A DNA stretch of 64,000 nt from Microbacterium timonense (lineage in GTDB: Bacteria; Actinomycetota; Actinomycetes; Actinomycetales; Microbacteriaceae). Location: the NCBI RefSeq assembly GCF_900292075.1, contig NZ_OLMV01000003.1, positions 434,001 to 498,000 on the forward strand. The letters run 5' to 3'. Positions 1 through 9,528 of this stretch are shown here, one piece after another. The position numbers were made by a program, and so were the translations under genes. Positions within the stretch are counted from its first letter, which is position 1; every line of letters starts with the position of its first letter. The notes under the pieces were generated by a model that had not been told where the DNA came from, searched no databases, and was given only the letters and a program-made list of their open reading frames with translations.

Positions 1-31
1 GCGACAGCAACTGGCCGATAATGTATGCCGC

Positions 32-3000
32 ATGGACGTCGTCTGGGTCGTCGTGGGGGTGCTGCTGCTCCTCGTCACGCTGCTGGACGCGTTCCTCGCG
101 GTGCTGAACTACGACGAGGCCGGTCTCGTCGTCGACCGGATCATCCGCGCGCAATGGCTGCTGCTGCGGGCCGTGACGCGCCGGGTCGGCCGCCGCTGGC
201 GGCCCCTGGTGCTGCGTCAGGTGACCGGCATCCTCATCGTCGTCACCATCCTGTGGTGGGTCGCCGGAATCGTCTTCGGCTTCGCGTTCATCTACCTGGG
301 CGCCTTGGGCATGAGCGGGGCCCTGGTCACCTCGACCGGCGTTCAGCCGGACTTCCTCGGCGCGTTCTACCTGAGCCTCGGCCAGTTCTCGACCGTCGGC
401 GTCGACAACATCGGGCCGGCCGCCGCGGTGCTCAACATCGTCACCGTCGCCGAGGCGATGATGAGCGTCGTGATGCTGTCGTTCATCATCACGTTCCTCA
501 GCAGCGTGTACGGCGTGATCCAGTCGCTGCAGTCGCTGTCGGCGAACTTCTTCCGCGCCGGCCGCGGGATCACCGACCCGATCGACTCGCTCGCGCCGTT
601 CTTCCCCGGCGGTGCATCCCGGGGTCTGGACGGCCAGCTCGGTTCGATCCTCGACGCGTTGAACGCCTACGGGCACGGCCTGGCGCAGAACCGTGCCGCC
701 TACTACTTCCAGAGCGGACGCGACCAGTTCGCATTGCCGTTCTCGCTGTATATGACGGCGGGAGTGATCGGCGCGCTGCGGTGGGGGCTCCCCACGGGCA
801 GCGACCCGTCCCGCGAGCCTGCCCTGCTGCGTCTGACCGACGCGTTCGAGGACTTCCGCGTGCGCCTGGAGCGCGCGCTGCGGTGGCCGCCCGGCGTGGT
901 TCCGACCCCGGTCACCGCGCAGGAATTCGCCGCCGCGGTCGACGCGTATCAGGCCCCCGGGCCCACGCAGGGCGTGGATTCCTGGGTGGTGCGCTTCCTC
1001 ACGATCGACCGTCGCATGGCCGCCCTCACGCGCTCGGACGCGCGCATCGACCGCGACGACGCGTACCGCCGCTACACCGAGTGGCTGCCGTTCGAGGTGC
1101 CGACCCAGGTCGTGCTGGCGGCGGTCAGCCGCGACCTCGACTACCAGCCGATCTACCGGCGGATCGCCAGCACTCCCGAGGGCCTCCCCGTCGACGGGCC
1201 GGACGACGGGTACGAGCTGCTCCCGGTCGACGAGTCGCTCACCGTGCAGGCGACGACGCTCGCGTCCGCCGCCCCTCGCCCGCGGGTCCCGTGGCTGCGC
1301 CGCCAGAGTCTCGTGATCGACCCCGGCGGCGTGCGACTGGCCAGCGCCGGCCGCACGATCGCGGGAGTGCTCGTCGCGATCGGCGTCGTCGGCGGCCTCG
1401 CCCTGGCGACGGGCGGACGGGTGGTGGACGGGGCGGTGCTCGCCGGCCTCATCGCGCTGTTCGCGTCGCCGGCGGCCATCGGCGCGCCGGCCGGTGTGCA
1501 CCGCTGGGTCGGACTCATCGCAGTCGTGCCGACGGCGTTCGGCGTCGCGCTCGGCTCGGTGCTGCCCCGCGACCACATCGCGGCGGGCGTCGCGATGGCG
1601 GTCGTCGCTGCCGTGGCGGTGTGGCTGCGCAGATTCGGGCCGCGCGCGGGCGGCCTCGGGCAGCTCGGTTTCATCGCGTACTACTTCGCGCTCATGCTCG
1701 ACCTCGACCTGGCCGCCATGCCCGCCGCGCTCTTCGCCGCCGGCGTGGGACTGCTGTGCGGCTGGGGGGCCAACCTGATTCCCGGGCCGTCACTGCAGCG
1801 GCAGATCGACGGCGCCGTCGCGGCGATGACGGAGCGCGTGGCCTTCCTGCTCGAGACGCTCGTCGACGTCGTCTCCAGCGCCCGCGCCGACCCGCGTCGC
1901 CTGCGCACCCTGCGGCGACAGCAGCGGGCGATCCAGGCGACGGCCGCCACCGTCGGCGGGCTGCTGGATGGGACGGATGCCGCGGCACCGGCTCCCGCAC
2001 GGGCGCGGGACCTGCGCGTGCGGGTGTTCGACCTGCAGCTGGCAGCCGACAACCTGGTGTCGCTGCTGCCGATCGCCGAGGCGACCGGCCTCACGATGAC
2101 GCAGCGCGCGCGCGTGGCCGCCGAACTCCTCGATGCCCGCAGCCGCCTCGACGCCACGGCGTCAGCCGGCGGATCGCGCCTCGACGCGTCGGAATCGCCG
2201 CCCCCCGGCATCCCGACCGATGCGCGCCGACTCTCTGCCGCGGTCCTCGAGCTCAGCGAAGCGGCCGACCGGCTGCGCGTCAGCCGCGCGACCGCCGATC
2301 GGCCGGAAGGCCTTGCTGCGCTCGCCGGCTCGTCGACCGCGGGCACGACCGCAGGCAGGATTCCCACCGGCTCGCACGGCCAGGCGAGCACGGAGGCGGT
2401 CACGGACGCCGACACGGCACGCGCGTCCGCGCGCCAGGGTCTGCAGGCCGGCCTGTCGACGGGGCTCGCTCTCCTGCTCGGGAGTTTCGTCTCGACCAGC
2501 CACCAGTACTGGGCGGCGATGCCCGCCTTCTCGGTGATCAGCGGCTCCGACGGCGAGACCCGCCTGAAGGCCGCGCAGCGCATCATCGCCACGTTGTGCG
2601 GCGCCGCCATCGCCTTCGGGCTTGCCACCCTGGCCGATCACAGCCCCGCCGTCGCGTTCCCGCTGCTGGCGGTGAGCGTGTTCTTCATCGCCTTCCTGCG
2701 CCCTGTCGCCTCCGCGTGGGCGTCGTTCTGGCAGACGCTGCTGCTGGCCACCATGTACGACGTGCTCGGAACGCTGAGCGTCGAGACCGTGCAGGTGCGC
2801 ATCATCGAGACCGCGATCGGCGCGCTCGTCGCCGTGGCCGTGTCGGCGCTCATCCTGCCCACCCGTACGCGCGCCAAGGTGCGCGAGGCGATGGCCGACC
2901 TCGTGCAGCAGGCGGGCGTCGTGGCGCATGCGGCGCTCACGACCACCGCACCGGCCACGGATTCCGCCGACAACGGCCGGTCGGACGATCAGCAGGAGCT

Positions 3001-3520
3001 GACACGCCGTCTCACCGCGACCGAATCCCTCGCGCGGCCTCTCCTCAGCAACCCGGGATCTCTGCGTCGCGACGGCATCGAGGCGCAGCTGACCGCTCTG
3101 CTCTCGATCGCCTACGACGTGCGACGCATCGCGGCTGATCGTGCCGACGGTGGGGCCGCCGGCCTGCCGGATGCCGCGCTGCGGCGCCTCGACCTCGCGA
3201 CCGCCGACAACTTCGCCGCAGCCGCGTCGGTGCTCGCGGGGGCACTGCCGCGCCGCATCCACCCACCGGAGGAGCTCGCCGCGAACTCCAGCCCGGCGTC
3301 GTCGGACGCTGCCCGCACGCTGACGCTGCGCATCATCCGGTTGAACCAGGCGCTGCTCGCGCTCGTCGACGCGATCAAGCCGGGAACGGTCCAGGCGATG
3401 AGCGCCGGTCGCTCCGCCGGTCAGCCTGCCGTCGAGGTCGCTTCGACGATCCAGGACGCGGCGGTCGGCCGCGAGCCCTCCGCGCGTCCGGCGACCGCTG
3501 CGCGACACGACCGCAGGTGA
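32..3520 (+). CDS. FUSC-family membrane protein with channel-like N-terminal domain
   Basis: A 1162-residue polytopic membrane protein. The N-terminal ~170 residues hold several hydrophobic segments and a pore-loop-like stretch, FSTVGVDNI near residues 119-127, that recalls the TVGYGD potassium-channel filter but is not canonical. A middle block of helices (about 445-600) and a C-terminal block (about 805-950, with QYWAAMPAFSVIS) resemble the fusaric-acid-resistance/aromatic-acid-exporter (FUSC) fold. These are joined by long Ala/Arg-rich, probably cytoplasmic linkers, and a hydrophilic tail follows. Family knowledge suggests export of aromatic acids or an envelope role; the substrate is unknown. 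The ATG at 32 has a GATAAT-like -10 at 17-22, so the message may be leaderless. The gene stands alone, 116 bp before the urease operon on the same strand. Family call fairly sure, function unsure. Confidence 0.72.
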   Translation: MDVVWVVVGVLLLLVTLLDAFLAVLNYDEAGLVVDRIIRAQWLLLRAVTRRVGRRWRPLVLRQVTGILIVVTILWWVAGIVFGFAFIYLGALGMSGALVTSTGVQPDFLGAFYLSLGQFSTVGVDNIGPAAAVLNIVTVAEAMMSVVMLSFIITFLSSVYGVIQSLQSLSANFFRAGRGITDPIDSLAPFFPGGASRGLDGQLGSILDALNAYGHGLAQNRAAYYFQSGRDQFALPFSLYMTAGVIGALRWGLPTGSDPSREPALLRLTDAFEDFRVRLERALRWPPGVVPTPVTAQEFAAAVDAYQAPGPTQGVDSWVVRFLTIDRRMAALTRSDARIDRDDAYRRYTEWLPFEVPTQVVLAAVSRDLDYQPIYRRIASTPEGLPVDGPDDGYELLPVDESLTVQATTLASAAPRPRVPWLRRQSLVIDPGGVRLASAGRTIAGVLVAIGVVGGLALATGGRVVDGAVLAGLIALFASPAAIGAPAGVHRWVGLIAVVPTAFGVALGSVLPRDHIAAGVAMAVVAAVAVWLRRFGPRAGGLGQLGFIAYYFALMLDLDLAAMPAALFAAGVGLLCGWGANLIPGPSLQRQIDGAVAAMTERVAFLLETLVDVVSSARADPRRLRTLRRQQRAIQATAATVGGLLDGTDAAAPAPARARDLRVRVFDLQLAADNLVSLLPIAEATGLTMTQRARVAAELLDARSRLDATASAGGSRLDASESPPPGIPTDARRLSAAVLELSEAADRLRVSRATADRPEGLAALAGSSTAGTTAGRIPTGSHGQASTEAVTDADTARASARQGLQAGLSTGLALLLGSFVSTSHQYWAAMPAFSVISGSDGETRLKAAQRIIATLCGAAIAFGLATLADHSPAVAFPLLAVSVFFIAFLRPVASAWASFWQTLLLATMYDVLGTLSVETVQVRIIETAIGALVAVAVSALILPTRTRAKVREAMADLVQQAGVVAHAALTTTAPATDSADNGRSDDQQELTRRLTATESLARPLLSNPGSLRRDGIEAQLTALLSIAYDVRRIAADRADGGAAGLPDAALRRLDLATADNFAAAASVLAGALPRRIHPPEELAANSSPASSDAARTLTLRIIRLNQALLALVDAIKPGTVQAMSAGRSAGQPAVEVASTIQDAAVGREPSARPATAARHDRR

Positions 3521-3636
3521 CCGAATCGGAAAATCTCGCCGGATGCGTCGCACGGCATGGACGCACCGTGCCAGTATGACCGTTGGGGTCCCGATGCCGG
3601 GGGGCCGGGAGCTGACCCCAGGACGCGGGAGTTCGC

Positions 3637-3942
3637 ATGGATCTGTCTCCACGGGAGATCGACAAGCTGCTGGTGTATCAGGTCGCGGAGCTCGCTCGGC
3701 GTCGCCGGGACCGCGGGACGAAGCTCAACGTGAGCGAGGCGCAGGCGCTGGTGACCGAAGCCATCCTCGAGGGCGCACGCGACGGCAAGACGGTCGCCGA
3801 ATGCATGGAGCTCGGCAAGACGGTCGTGACCGTCGACGAATGCATGGCCGGCGTGCGCGAGCGCATCACGCTCCTGCAGGTGGAGGCGACGTTCCCCGAC
3901 GGGACCAAGCTCGTCTCCTGCCACGATCCGATCGGCGGCTGA
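3637..3942 (+). CDS. ureA: Urease subunit gamma UreA
   Basis: The small structural subunit of nickel urease (urea to ammonia and carbamate, cytoplasm). At 101 residues it has the usual length and is recognisable throughout, from the N-terminal [12 protein letters not shown], through [10 protein letters not shown], to the C-terminal [22 protein letters not shown] Shine-Dalgarno at 3627-3631 fits the ATG. It is the first gene of the urease operon. The 116 bp upstream contain a TGCGTC/GACGCA inverted repeat (3544-3549 and 3560-3565) of unknown meaning and no convincing promoter by eye. The next gene starts only 4 nt after the stop. Confidence 0.97.
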   Translation: MDLSPREIDKLLVYQVAELARRRRDRGTKLNVSEAQALVTEAILEGARDGKTVAECMELGKTVVTVDECMAGVRERITLLQVEATFPDGTKLVSCHDPIGG

Positions 3943-3946
3943 GTCC

Positions 3947-4846
3947 GTGCCCGCCGGCTCCGCCGTGCGAGTCATCCTCGTCGGCGGACACGAGAGCGCC
4001 GACGGCGCCGACCTCGTGCGCTTCGACGACGTCGCCGAGAACGTGAGCGTGGCCTCCTCCGGCCGAGGGCTGCACAACCTGGTGTCGGGGTTCCTCGATG
4101 AGGGCGACACCGTCGTCGTGCTGCCGATGTCTTTCGGCCGGAACCCCACGATGGTGGCCGACACCGCCAAGACGCTCAAGTGGCTCGCGCCGCGGCACCC
4201 CGATCGGCTGGCGCTCGCGGCCACGTTCGGGCAGCCCGATCACCTCGTCGCCTGGCTGCGTACGGCGGCGAACCGCGCGCGGGCCGTCGACCCCGACACG
4301 ACCCTCGTGGTCGTCGCACCGCACTCGAACGTCTTCGACGAGGCCGAGCTGCACCGTCTCGCCTACCTGGTGGCCGCGCACGGCGCATTGCCCGAGGTCG
4401 CCGTCGCGATCGCCGATGACGCCGACGAGCTCGCGCGCGCGGTGCGGCGGCAGCGGGTGCTCGGAGCGGCACGCGTCGCCGTGGTCCCCGCCGGTTTCGC
4501 ACCGAGCCTGCCGACGACGGATGCCGACGACCTGGGTCCGCTCATGAGCGCCTCCGCCGTTGCGCGCGTGGTGCGCACCCGCGTGCGCGACGCGCTCGCC
4601 GCGCTCGCGGCCGGGTATGACGGCATCGACGTCGGCCTGGACGCCGACCACGGCCACGGCTACGCCCACTCCCACGCCTTCGAGGAGAGCCAGGGCACCC
4701 ACTCGCAGCCGCATGGCCACTCCCACCCGCACAGCCACAGCCACAGCCACACGCACACCCACGCCGACGGCACCGTCCACGCCCACGCGCACGACGGCGC
4801 CCATGCCCACGCGCACGAGGACGCCGCGCTGGCGCCCGAACACTGA
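3947..4846 (+). CDS. CbiX/SirB-like protein with histidine-rich tail inside the urease operon
   Basis: A 299-residue protein starting at GTG, 4 nt after ureA. The N-terminal half resembles the sirohydrochlorin chelatase fold (CbiX/SirB/CfbA): VILVGGHES near residues 9-17 matches the first active-site histidine motif, and a [12 protein letters not shown] segment sits where a second motif should be but lacks its histidine. Residues 235-299 form a metal-binding-type tail with 21 histidines in 65 residues, mostly His-Ser, His-Ala and His-Thr alternations. The gene lies between ureA and ureB in an operon with no ureE. Inference: a nickel store or delivery factor for urease maturation rather than a tetrapyrrole chelatase. 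CfbA of the same superfamily handles nickel, which makes this plausible. A real chelatase for another pathway remains possible. Confidence 0.72.
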   Translation: MPAGSAVRVILVGGHESADGADLVRFDDVAENVSVASSGRGLHNLVSGFLDEGDTVVVLPMSFGRNPTMVADTAKTLKWLAPRHPDRLALAATFGQPDHLVAWLRTAANRARAVDPDTTLVVVAPHSNVFDEAELHRLAYLVAAHGALPEVAVAIADDADELARAVRRQRVLGAARVAVVPAGFAPSLPTTDADDLGPLMSASAVARVVRTRVRDALAALAAGYDGIDVGLDADHGHGYAHSHAFEESQGTHSQPHGHSHPHSHSHSHTHTHADGTVHAHAHDGAHAHAHEDAALAPEH

Positions 4847-4871
4847 GACGGCAGCCGGAGGAAGGAACACC

Positions 4872-5342
4872 ATGGTCAGCAGGAAGCCGAAGTATCTTCA
4901 CCGCGACGAGAGCATCGAGATCAACGCCGGCCGTCCGTCCGTGACGCTGCGCGTCACGAACACGGGGGATCGCCCGGTGCAGGTCGGCTCGCACTTCCAC
5001 TTCTTCGAGGTGAATGCCGCGATGAGGTTCGAGCGCGAGAAGGCGTGGGGCATGCACATGGACATCCCCGCCGGCACCGGGGTGCGGTTCGAGCCCGGCG
5101 AGACGAAGGAGATCACGCTCGTCGCGTTCGCCGGCGCACGCCGCGTGGTCGGCTTCAACGGCCTGGTCAACGGCAGCCTCGACGCGGCGCAGACGAAGAC
5201 GGCGGCGCTCCGCCGCCTCGCCGAACGCGGCTTCCAGGACGGTGAGCCCGCCGCGGGCGCACCGGCCGCCACGCCGACCTCCGACACGCCGACCCCCTCC
5301 GACACGCCCGCCGGGTCCGACACGCAGAAGGGCAGCAACTGA
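4872..5342 (+). CDS. ureB: Urease subunit beta UreB with C-terminal extension
   Basis: The second structural urease subunit. The conserved core is clear: [20 protein letters not shown], then [12 protein letters not shown] and [19 protein letters not shown]. The start is the ATG at 4872 behind a strong GGAGGAAGG (4857-4865); reading the frame further upstream only gives low-complexity sequence antiparallel to the preceding gene's histidine tail. At 156 residues it is about 45-50 longer than a normal UreB (~100-110). The surplus is a C-terminal Thr/Pro/Ala/Ser-rich tail ([14 protein letters not shown] near the end) of unknown role. UreC starts 1 nt after the stop, so translation is probably coupled. 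Confidence 0.95.
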   Translation: MVSRKPKYLHRDESIEINAGRPSVTLRVTNTGDRPVQVGSHFHFFEVNAAMRFEREKAWGMHMDIPAGTGVRFEPGETKEITLVAFAGARRVVGFNGLVNGSLDAAQTKTAALRRLAERGFQDGEPAAGAPAATPTSDTPTPSDTPAGSDTQKGSN

Positions 5343-5343
5343 G

Positions 5344-7068
5344 ATGGCCGTCATCCCTCGCAAGCAGTACACCGACCTGTTCGGTCCGACGGTCGGCGAC
5401 AAGGTGCAGCTGGCCGACACCAACCTCGTCATCGAGATCGAGAAGGACTTCGCCGCCGTCAGCTACGGTGACGAGATCGTCTACGGCGGCGGCAAGTCCG
5501 CGCGCGACGGCATGGGCGCCGATCCGCTCGCGAGCCAGACGCAGGGCGCGCTCGACCTCGTCATCACCAACGCCGTCGTCATGGATCCCGTGATCGGCAT
5601 CGTGAAGGGCGACATCGGCGTCAAAGACGGCCTCATCGTCGGCATCGGCAAGTCCGGCAACCCGCAGACGCAGCACGGCGTGGACCCCAAGCTCGTCGTC
5701 GGGCCCGGCACCGAGGTGATCGCCGGCGAGCACCTCATCGCGACCGCCGGCGCCATGGACCCGCACGTGCACTTCATCTCCCCGCAGCAGGCCTATGCCG
5801 CCCTCTCCAACGGCATCACGACGCTCTTCGGCGGCGGCACCGGTCCCACCGACGGCACGAACGGCACCACCTGCACGCCCGGCGCCTGGAACATCTACCG
5901 GATGCTGCAGGCCTGGGACGAGCTGCCGGTCAACGTCGGCATCCACGGCAAGGGCAACGGCTCCCTGCCGCAGGCGCTCATCGAGCAGATCGAGGCGGGC
6001 GCGGGCGGCTTGAAGGTCCACGAGGACTGGGGCAGCACGCCGGCGGCCCTCAGCCAGGCGCTGAGCGTGGCGGACGAGTACGACGTGCAGGTCGCGATCC
6101 ACACCGACAGCCTCAACGAGGCCGGCTTCGTCGAGGACACCATCTCGGCCATCGACGGCCGCACCATCCACACCTTCCACACGGAGGGCGCCGGCGGCGG
6201 CCACGCACCCGACATCATCAAGATGGCCGGGCAGAGCAACGTGCTGCCCTCGTCGACGAACCCCACGCTGCCGTACACGGTCAACTCCATCGACGAGCTG
6301 CTCGACATGGTGATGGTGTGCCACCACCTGTCGTACGACAGCCCGGAGGATGTCGCGTTCGCCGACTCGCGTGTGCGGGCGGAGACCATCTCGGCCGAGA
6401 CGGTGCTGCATGACCTCGGCATCATCTCGATGTTCTCGTCGGACTCGCAGGCCATGGGACGCATCGGGGAATCGGTGACGCGCGCGTTCCAGACGGCCCA
6501 CCACTGCAAGGACAAGCGCGGCAAGCTGCCCGAAGACGCCGAGGGCAACGACAACTTCCGGGTGCTGCGGTACCTCGCGAAGGTGACGATCAACCCGGCG
6601 ATCGCCCACGGCATCTCGGACTACGTCGGCTCGCTCGAGCCGGGCAAGCTCGCCGACATCGTGCTGTGGCCCATCGACACCTTCGCCGCCAAGCCCAAGA
6701 TGGTGATCAAGGGAGGCCTCATCAACTGGGCGCTCATGGGCGACCCGAACGCGTCGCTGCCCACGCCGCAGCCGGTGTACTTCCGCCCGATGTTCGGCGC
6801 GCTCGGTCAGACACTGCACCAGACGCGCGCCACCTTCGTCTCGAAGGTATCGATCGAGAAGGGTGTTCCCGAGCAGCTCGGGCTGAAGAGCCGCATCCTG
6901 CCGGTGACCGGCACCCGCTCCATCGGCAAGGATGACATGGTGCGCAACAACGCCGCGCCGGTGATCGACGTCGACCCCGAGACGTACCAGGTGACGGTGG
7001 ACGGGGAACCGGCGCACATCGACCCGGCCCAGACGCTGCCGCTGACGCAGCTGTTCTTCCTGGTCTGA
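5344..7068 (+). CDS. ureC: Urease subunit alpha UreC (catalytic)
   Basis: The catalytic nickel metallohydrolase subunit, 574 residues, normal length. Nickel-site and active-site residues are in place: HVH (His141, His143), the carbamylated lysine in [10 protein letters not shown] (Lys224), the ligand histidines of AIHTDSLNE and [12 protein letters not shown], the flap cysteine-histidine in MVCHHL (Cys326, His327), and the aspartate of SSDSQAMGR. Numbering is offset by +7 from Klebsiella. The start is the ATG at 5344, giving MAVIPRKQY; the frame is open further upstream only through the proline-rich ureB tail. Nothing suggests inactivation. ureF follows after 3 nt. Confidence 0.98.
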   Translation: MAVIPRKQYTDLFGPTVGDKVQLADTNLVIEIEKDFAAVSYGDEIVYGGGKSARDGMGADPLASQTQGALDLVITNAVVMDPVIGIVKGDIGVKDGLIVGIGKSGNPQTQHGVDPKLVVGPGTEVIAGEHLIATAGAMDPHVHFISPQQAYAALSNGITTLFGGGTGPTDGTNGTTCTPGAWNIYRMLQAWDELPVNVGIHGKGNGSLPQALIEQIEAGAGGLKVHEDWGSTPAALSQALSVADEYDVQVAIHTDSLNEAGFVEDTISAIDGRTIHTFHTEGAGGGHAPDIIKMAGQSNVLPSSTNPTLPYTVNSIDELLDMVMVCHHLSYDSPEDVAFADSRVRAETISAETVLHDLGIISMFSSDSQAMGRIGESVTRAFQTAHHCKDKRGKLPEDAEGNDNFRVLRYLAKVTINPAIAHGISDYVGSLEPGKLADIVLWPIDTFAAKPKMVIKGGLINWALMGDPNASLPTPQPVYFRPMFGALGQTLHQTRATFVSKVSIEKGVPEQLGLKSRILPVTGTRSIGKDDMVRNNAAPVIDVDPETYQVTVDGEPAHIDPAQTLPLTQLFFLV

Positions 7069-7071
7069 CGC

Positions 7072-7791
7072 ATGAGCGGACCGCACACGGATTCGCCGGT
7101 CGCCCGGCTGCTGGTGAGCCTGCAGCTGAGCGATTCGGCGTTCCCGAGCGGGTTCTACACGATGTCGCACGGCCTGGAGGGCTTCCATCAGGAAGGGCTC
7201 GTCGACCGCGGCAGCGTGTTCGCCGTCCTCGAGGACCTGCTGACGGCGAGCATCGGCCCGGGTGACGCCACGGCGCTGGCCCGCGCGCATGACGCGGCGT
7301 CCGCTCGCGACTGGGATGCCGTGGCCGCCGTCGACGCGACCCTCTTCGCGTCGAAGCTCAACGCCGAGCTGCGGGTCGCCAGTACGCGCAGCGGACGCCA
7401 GCTCGCCGACATCGCCGGCGAGGCGTTCACGGGGAGCCCCGGCGACGCCGACATCGCGACATGGGCGCAGCGGGTGAAGGCCAAGCAGGCGCCGGGGTGT
7501 CAGCCGGTCGTCACCGCGGTCTGCTACGCGGCCACGGGCGTGCCGGTGGCCGAAGCGGTGGCGTCGGATCTCTTCGCCTTCACCGTGAGCTTCGTAGGCG
7601 CCGCGCTGCGCCTGCGGCTCACCGACCACCGGGGTGCGCAGGTGCTGCTGCGCCGCGCGCAGCCGGTGATCGAGACCGTCACCGCCGACGCGGTCGCCCG
7701 GCCGGTGCACGACATCGGGGGCTTCGTGCCCGTCGCCGACATCATGTCGGCCCGTCACGAGCGCGCCGAGGCGCGCCTGTTCACCAGTTGA
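7072..7791 (+). CDS. ureF: Urease accessory protein UreF
   Basis: A 239-residue all-helical urease maturation factor. UreF bridges UreD and the GTPase UreG on apo-urease and gates nickel insertion. The family hallmark is present early: LLVSLQLSDSAFPSGFYTMS, with the conserved SDSAFP-G pattern, followed by HGLEGF. The C-terminal part contains the helix with SFVGAALRLRLTDHRG. The ATG lies 3 nt after ureC, indicating coupling. A 43-nt gap with a GAGAGGAAT ribosome site leads to ureG. Confidence 0.93.
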   Translation: MSGPHTDSPVARLLVSLQLSDSAFPSGFYTMSHGLEGFHQEGLVDRGSVFAVLEDLLTASIGPGDATALARAHDAASARDWDAVAAVDATLFASKLNAELRVASTRSGRQLADIAGEAFTGSPGDADIATWAQRVKAKQAPGCQPVVTAVCYAATGVPVAEAVASDLFAFTVSFVGAALRLRLTDHRGAQVLLRRAQPVIETVTADAVARPVHDIGGFVPVADIMSARHERAEARLFTS

Positions 7792-7834
7792 CACCCGCCG
7801 GCAGCCGCCGGCACAGACGAGAGGAATCATCCGC

Positions 7835-8470
7835 ATGGGCGACAACGTGCTGCGGGTCGGCATCGGCGGACCCGTCGGGTCGGGGAAGACGGCACTCACC
7901 GAGGCGCTCGTGCCGATCTTCCTGGCCGCCGGGCGCACGCCCGGTGTGATCACGAACGACATCTATACGCAGGAGGATGCGCATCACGTGCGACGTGAGC
8001 TCGCCGGCATCCTGGATCCCGAGCGCGTGGTCGGCGTCGAGACCGGTGCGTGCCCGCACACGGCCGTGCGCGACGATCCGACGATGAACCTCGCCGCGGG
8101 GGAGGAGATGCTCGAGCGCTTCCCCGACATCGACACCCTCATCTACGAGTCCGGCGGCGACAACCTGACGCTCACCTTCTCGCCGTCGCTGGCGGACGTG
8201 TTCGTCTTCGTGCTCGACACCTCAGAGGGTGAGAAGATGCCGCGCAAGCGCGGACCGGGCATCACCGAGAGCGACATCCTCGTCATCAACAAGATCGACA
8301 TCGCCCAGTACGTGCGCACCGACCTCGCTGTCATGGAGCGCGACGCGCACGCCGTGCGCGGTGACCGGCCCGTCGTGCTGACCAACTCGCTCGACGGCAC
8401 CGGCGTGCAGCAGCTGTTCGAGACGATCATGGCGGTGTGGCACGCCTCGAAGGGCGAGCTGGTCGCGTGA
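7835..8470 (+). CDS. ureG: Urease accessory GTPase UreG
   Basis: A SIMIBI-class GTPase of 211 residues that powers nickel delivery to urease. The P-loop GPVGSGKT spans residues 12-19, the metal-binding CPH motif is at 73-75 (ETGACPHTAVRDD), the Walker B-like ESGGDNLT follows, and the guanine-specificity motif is NKID. The ATG is chosen for the MGDNVLRVGIGG N-terminus and its upstream GAGAGGAAT. It has no histidine-rich N-terminal extension, so this UreG does not itself replace UreE. Its stop overlaps the ureD GTG start (GTGA). Confidence 0.98.
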   Translation: MGDNVLRVGIGGPVGSGKTALTEALVPIFLAAGRTPGVITNDIYTQEDAHHVRRELAGILDPERVVGVETGACPHTAVRDDPTMNLAAGEEMLERFPDIDTLIYESGGDNLTLTFSPSLADVFVFVLDTSEGEKMPRKRGPGITESDILVINKIDIAQYVRTDLAVMERDAHAVRGDRPVVLTNSLDGTGVQQLFETIMAVWHASKGELVA

Positions 8471-9498
8471 GCACGCTCGCCGCGCCCGTGGCGGATGCCG
8501 CGGCCCCCGCCGCGGCGGATCGTCCGCTGTACGGGGGACCGCGGCTGCAGCCTGCGCACTTCGAGCCCGCGAGGGTGCCGGTCGAAGTCGCGCGATACGG
8601 CACCGACCCGCACACGCTGCCCGTCGGCAGCCCGGGCAAGGTCGGGGTCCTCGAACTGGAGTTCGCGCTGCGCGGCGCGGGCGATGCTCAGCGCACCGAG
8701 CTGGTGCGCCACTTCCAGAAGTCGCCGCTGCAGATCATGCGGCCCCTGTACTACAACCCGGCGCGGCCCGACATGCCGTACACCTACCTGATGACGACGG
8801 GTGGCGGCATCCTTCACAACGACCGGCATCGCACCGACCTCGTGTTCGGCGCCGGCACGTCCGCCCACCTCACGACGCAGGCGCACACCAAGGTGTACCG
8901 GATGGCGTCGGGCTACGCGACCTCGCTGGTCCATCTCGACATTGCCGAGGGCGCGTATGTCGAATACCTGCCCGACCCGCTGATCCCGTACACCGATGCC
9001 CGGTTCTACCAGCGCACAGCGGTGACTCTGCACCCGAAGTCGACCCTGATCCTCGGAGAGACGATCTACGCCGGACGGCTGAGCCGCGGGGAGCGGCACG
9101 CCTACGCGGCGCTCGCCAGCGATCTCGAGATCCGGCACCCCAGGCCCGAGGGCACGCCGGTCGCATTCGATCGGGTGCGGCTGGTGCCGCGGGGCGGACG
9201 GGTCGCCGGTCCTGGCGTGCTGGGCGGCCGCGACATCGTCTCGAGCCTGTACGTGCTGACGCCGCTCGTGCCCGCCCGAGAGGTCGCCGACGCCCTGCAC
9301 GCGGTGGTCGAGCGCACCCTGGCCGCGGTGCCGGATCCGGCGGCGCGGGCCGGGGTGAGCGTGCTTCCGCACGACGCCGGGGCGTGGCTGCGCCATGTCG
9401 GCGACGACACCGTGACCTCGACGGCGGTGGCGACGGCCGCGGCTGCCGCGATGCACGAGCTCATCACCGGGCGGCCGGCACCGGTGATCCGCAAATAG
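8467..9498 (+). CDS. ureD: Urease accessory protein UreD (UreH)
   Basis: The scaffold protein of the urease maturation complex that binds apo-urease and carries nickel through its tunnel with UreF and UreG. It is 343 residues if translation starts at the GTG at 8467, which overlaps the ureG stop as GTGA. Recognisable segments are RPLYYNPARPDMPYTYLMTTGGGI, which falls within the family's conserved N-terminal block, then HLTTQAHTKVYRM and DIAEGAYVEYLPDPLIPYTDA. Earlier codons in the frame overlap ureG and are not needed. It is the last maturation gene; a 30-nt gap leads to the urea transporter. Confidence 0.93.
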   Translation: MSTLAAPVADAAAPAAADRPLYGGPRLQPAHFEPARVPVEVARYGTDPHTLPVGSPGKVGVLELEFALRGAGDAQRTELVRHFQKSPLQIMRPLYYNPARPDMPYTYLMTTGGGILHNDRHRTDLVFGAGTSAHLTTQAHTKVYRMASGYATSLVHLDIAEGAYVEYLPDPLIPYTDARFYQRTAVTLHPKSTLILGETIYAGRLSRGERHAYAALASDLEIRHPRPEGTPVAFDRVRLVPRGGRVAGPGVLGGRDIVSSLYVLTPLVPAREVADALHAVVERTLAAVPDPAARAGVSVLPHDAGAWLRHVGDDTVTSTAVATAAAAAMHELITGRPAPVIRK

Positions 9499-9528
9499 CG
9501 CAGAGCGCGACGAAGCGAGAGGGAGCAG

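Noticed and set aside
25..3138. Plus-strand 1037-codon frame overlapping the FUSC-type gene
   Set aside because: Arg/Gly/Pro-rich noise in the +1 shadow; the frame from 32 has membrane segments and FUSC-like sequence.
3544..3565. TGCGTC/GACGCA inverted repeat upstream of ureA as a second Nur box
   Set aside because: Arms are 10 bp apart and lack the TTGC-N9-GCAA spacing of the site at 13446; not enough to call.
5167..7962. A very long minus-strand open frame (931 codons) antisense to ureB, ureC, ureF and ureG
   Set aside because: High-GC coding DNA keeps antisense frames open. The peptide is His/Arg/Asp/Gly-rich low complexity, and the plus strand carries unmistakable urease genes.
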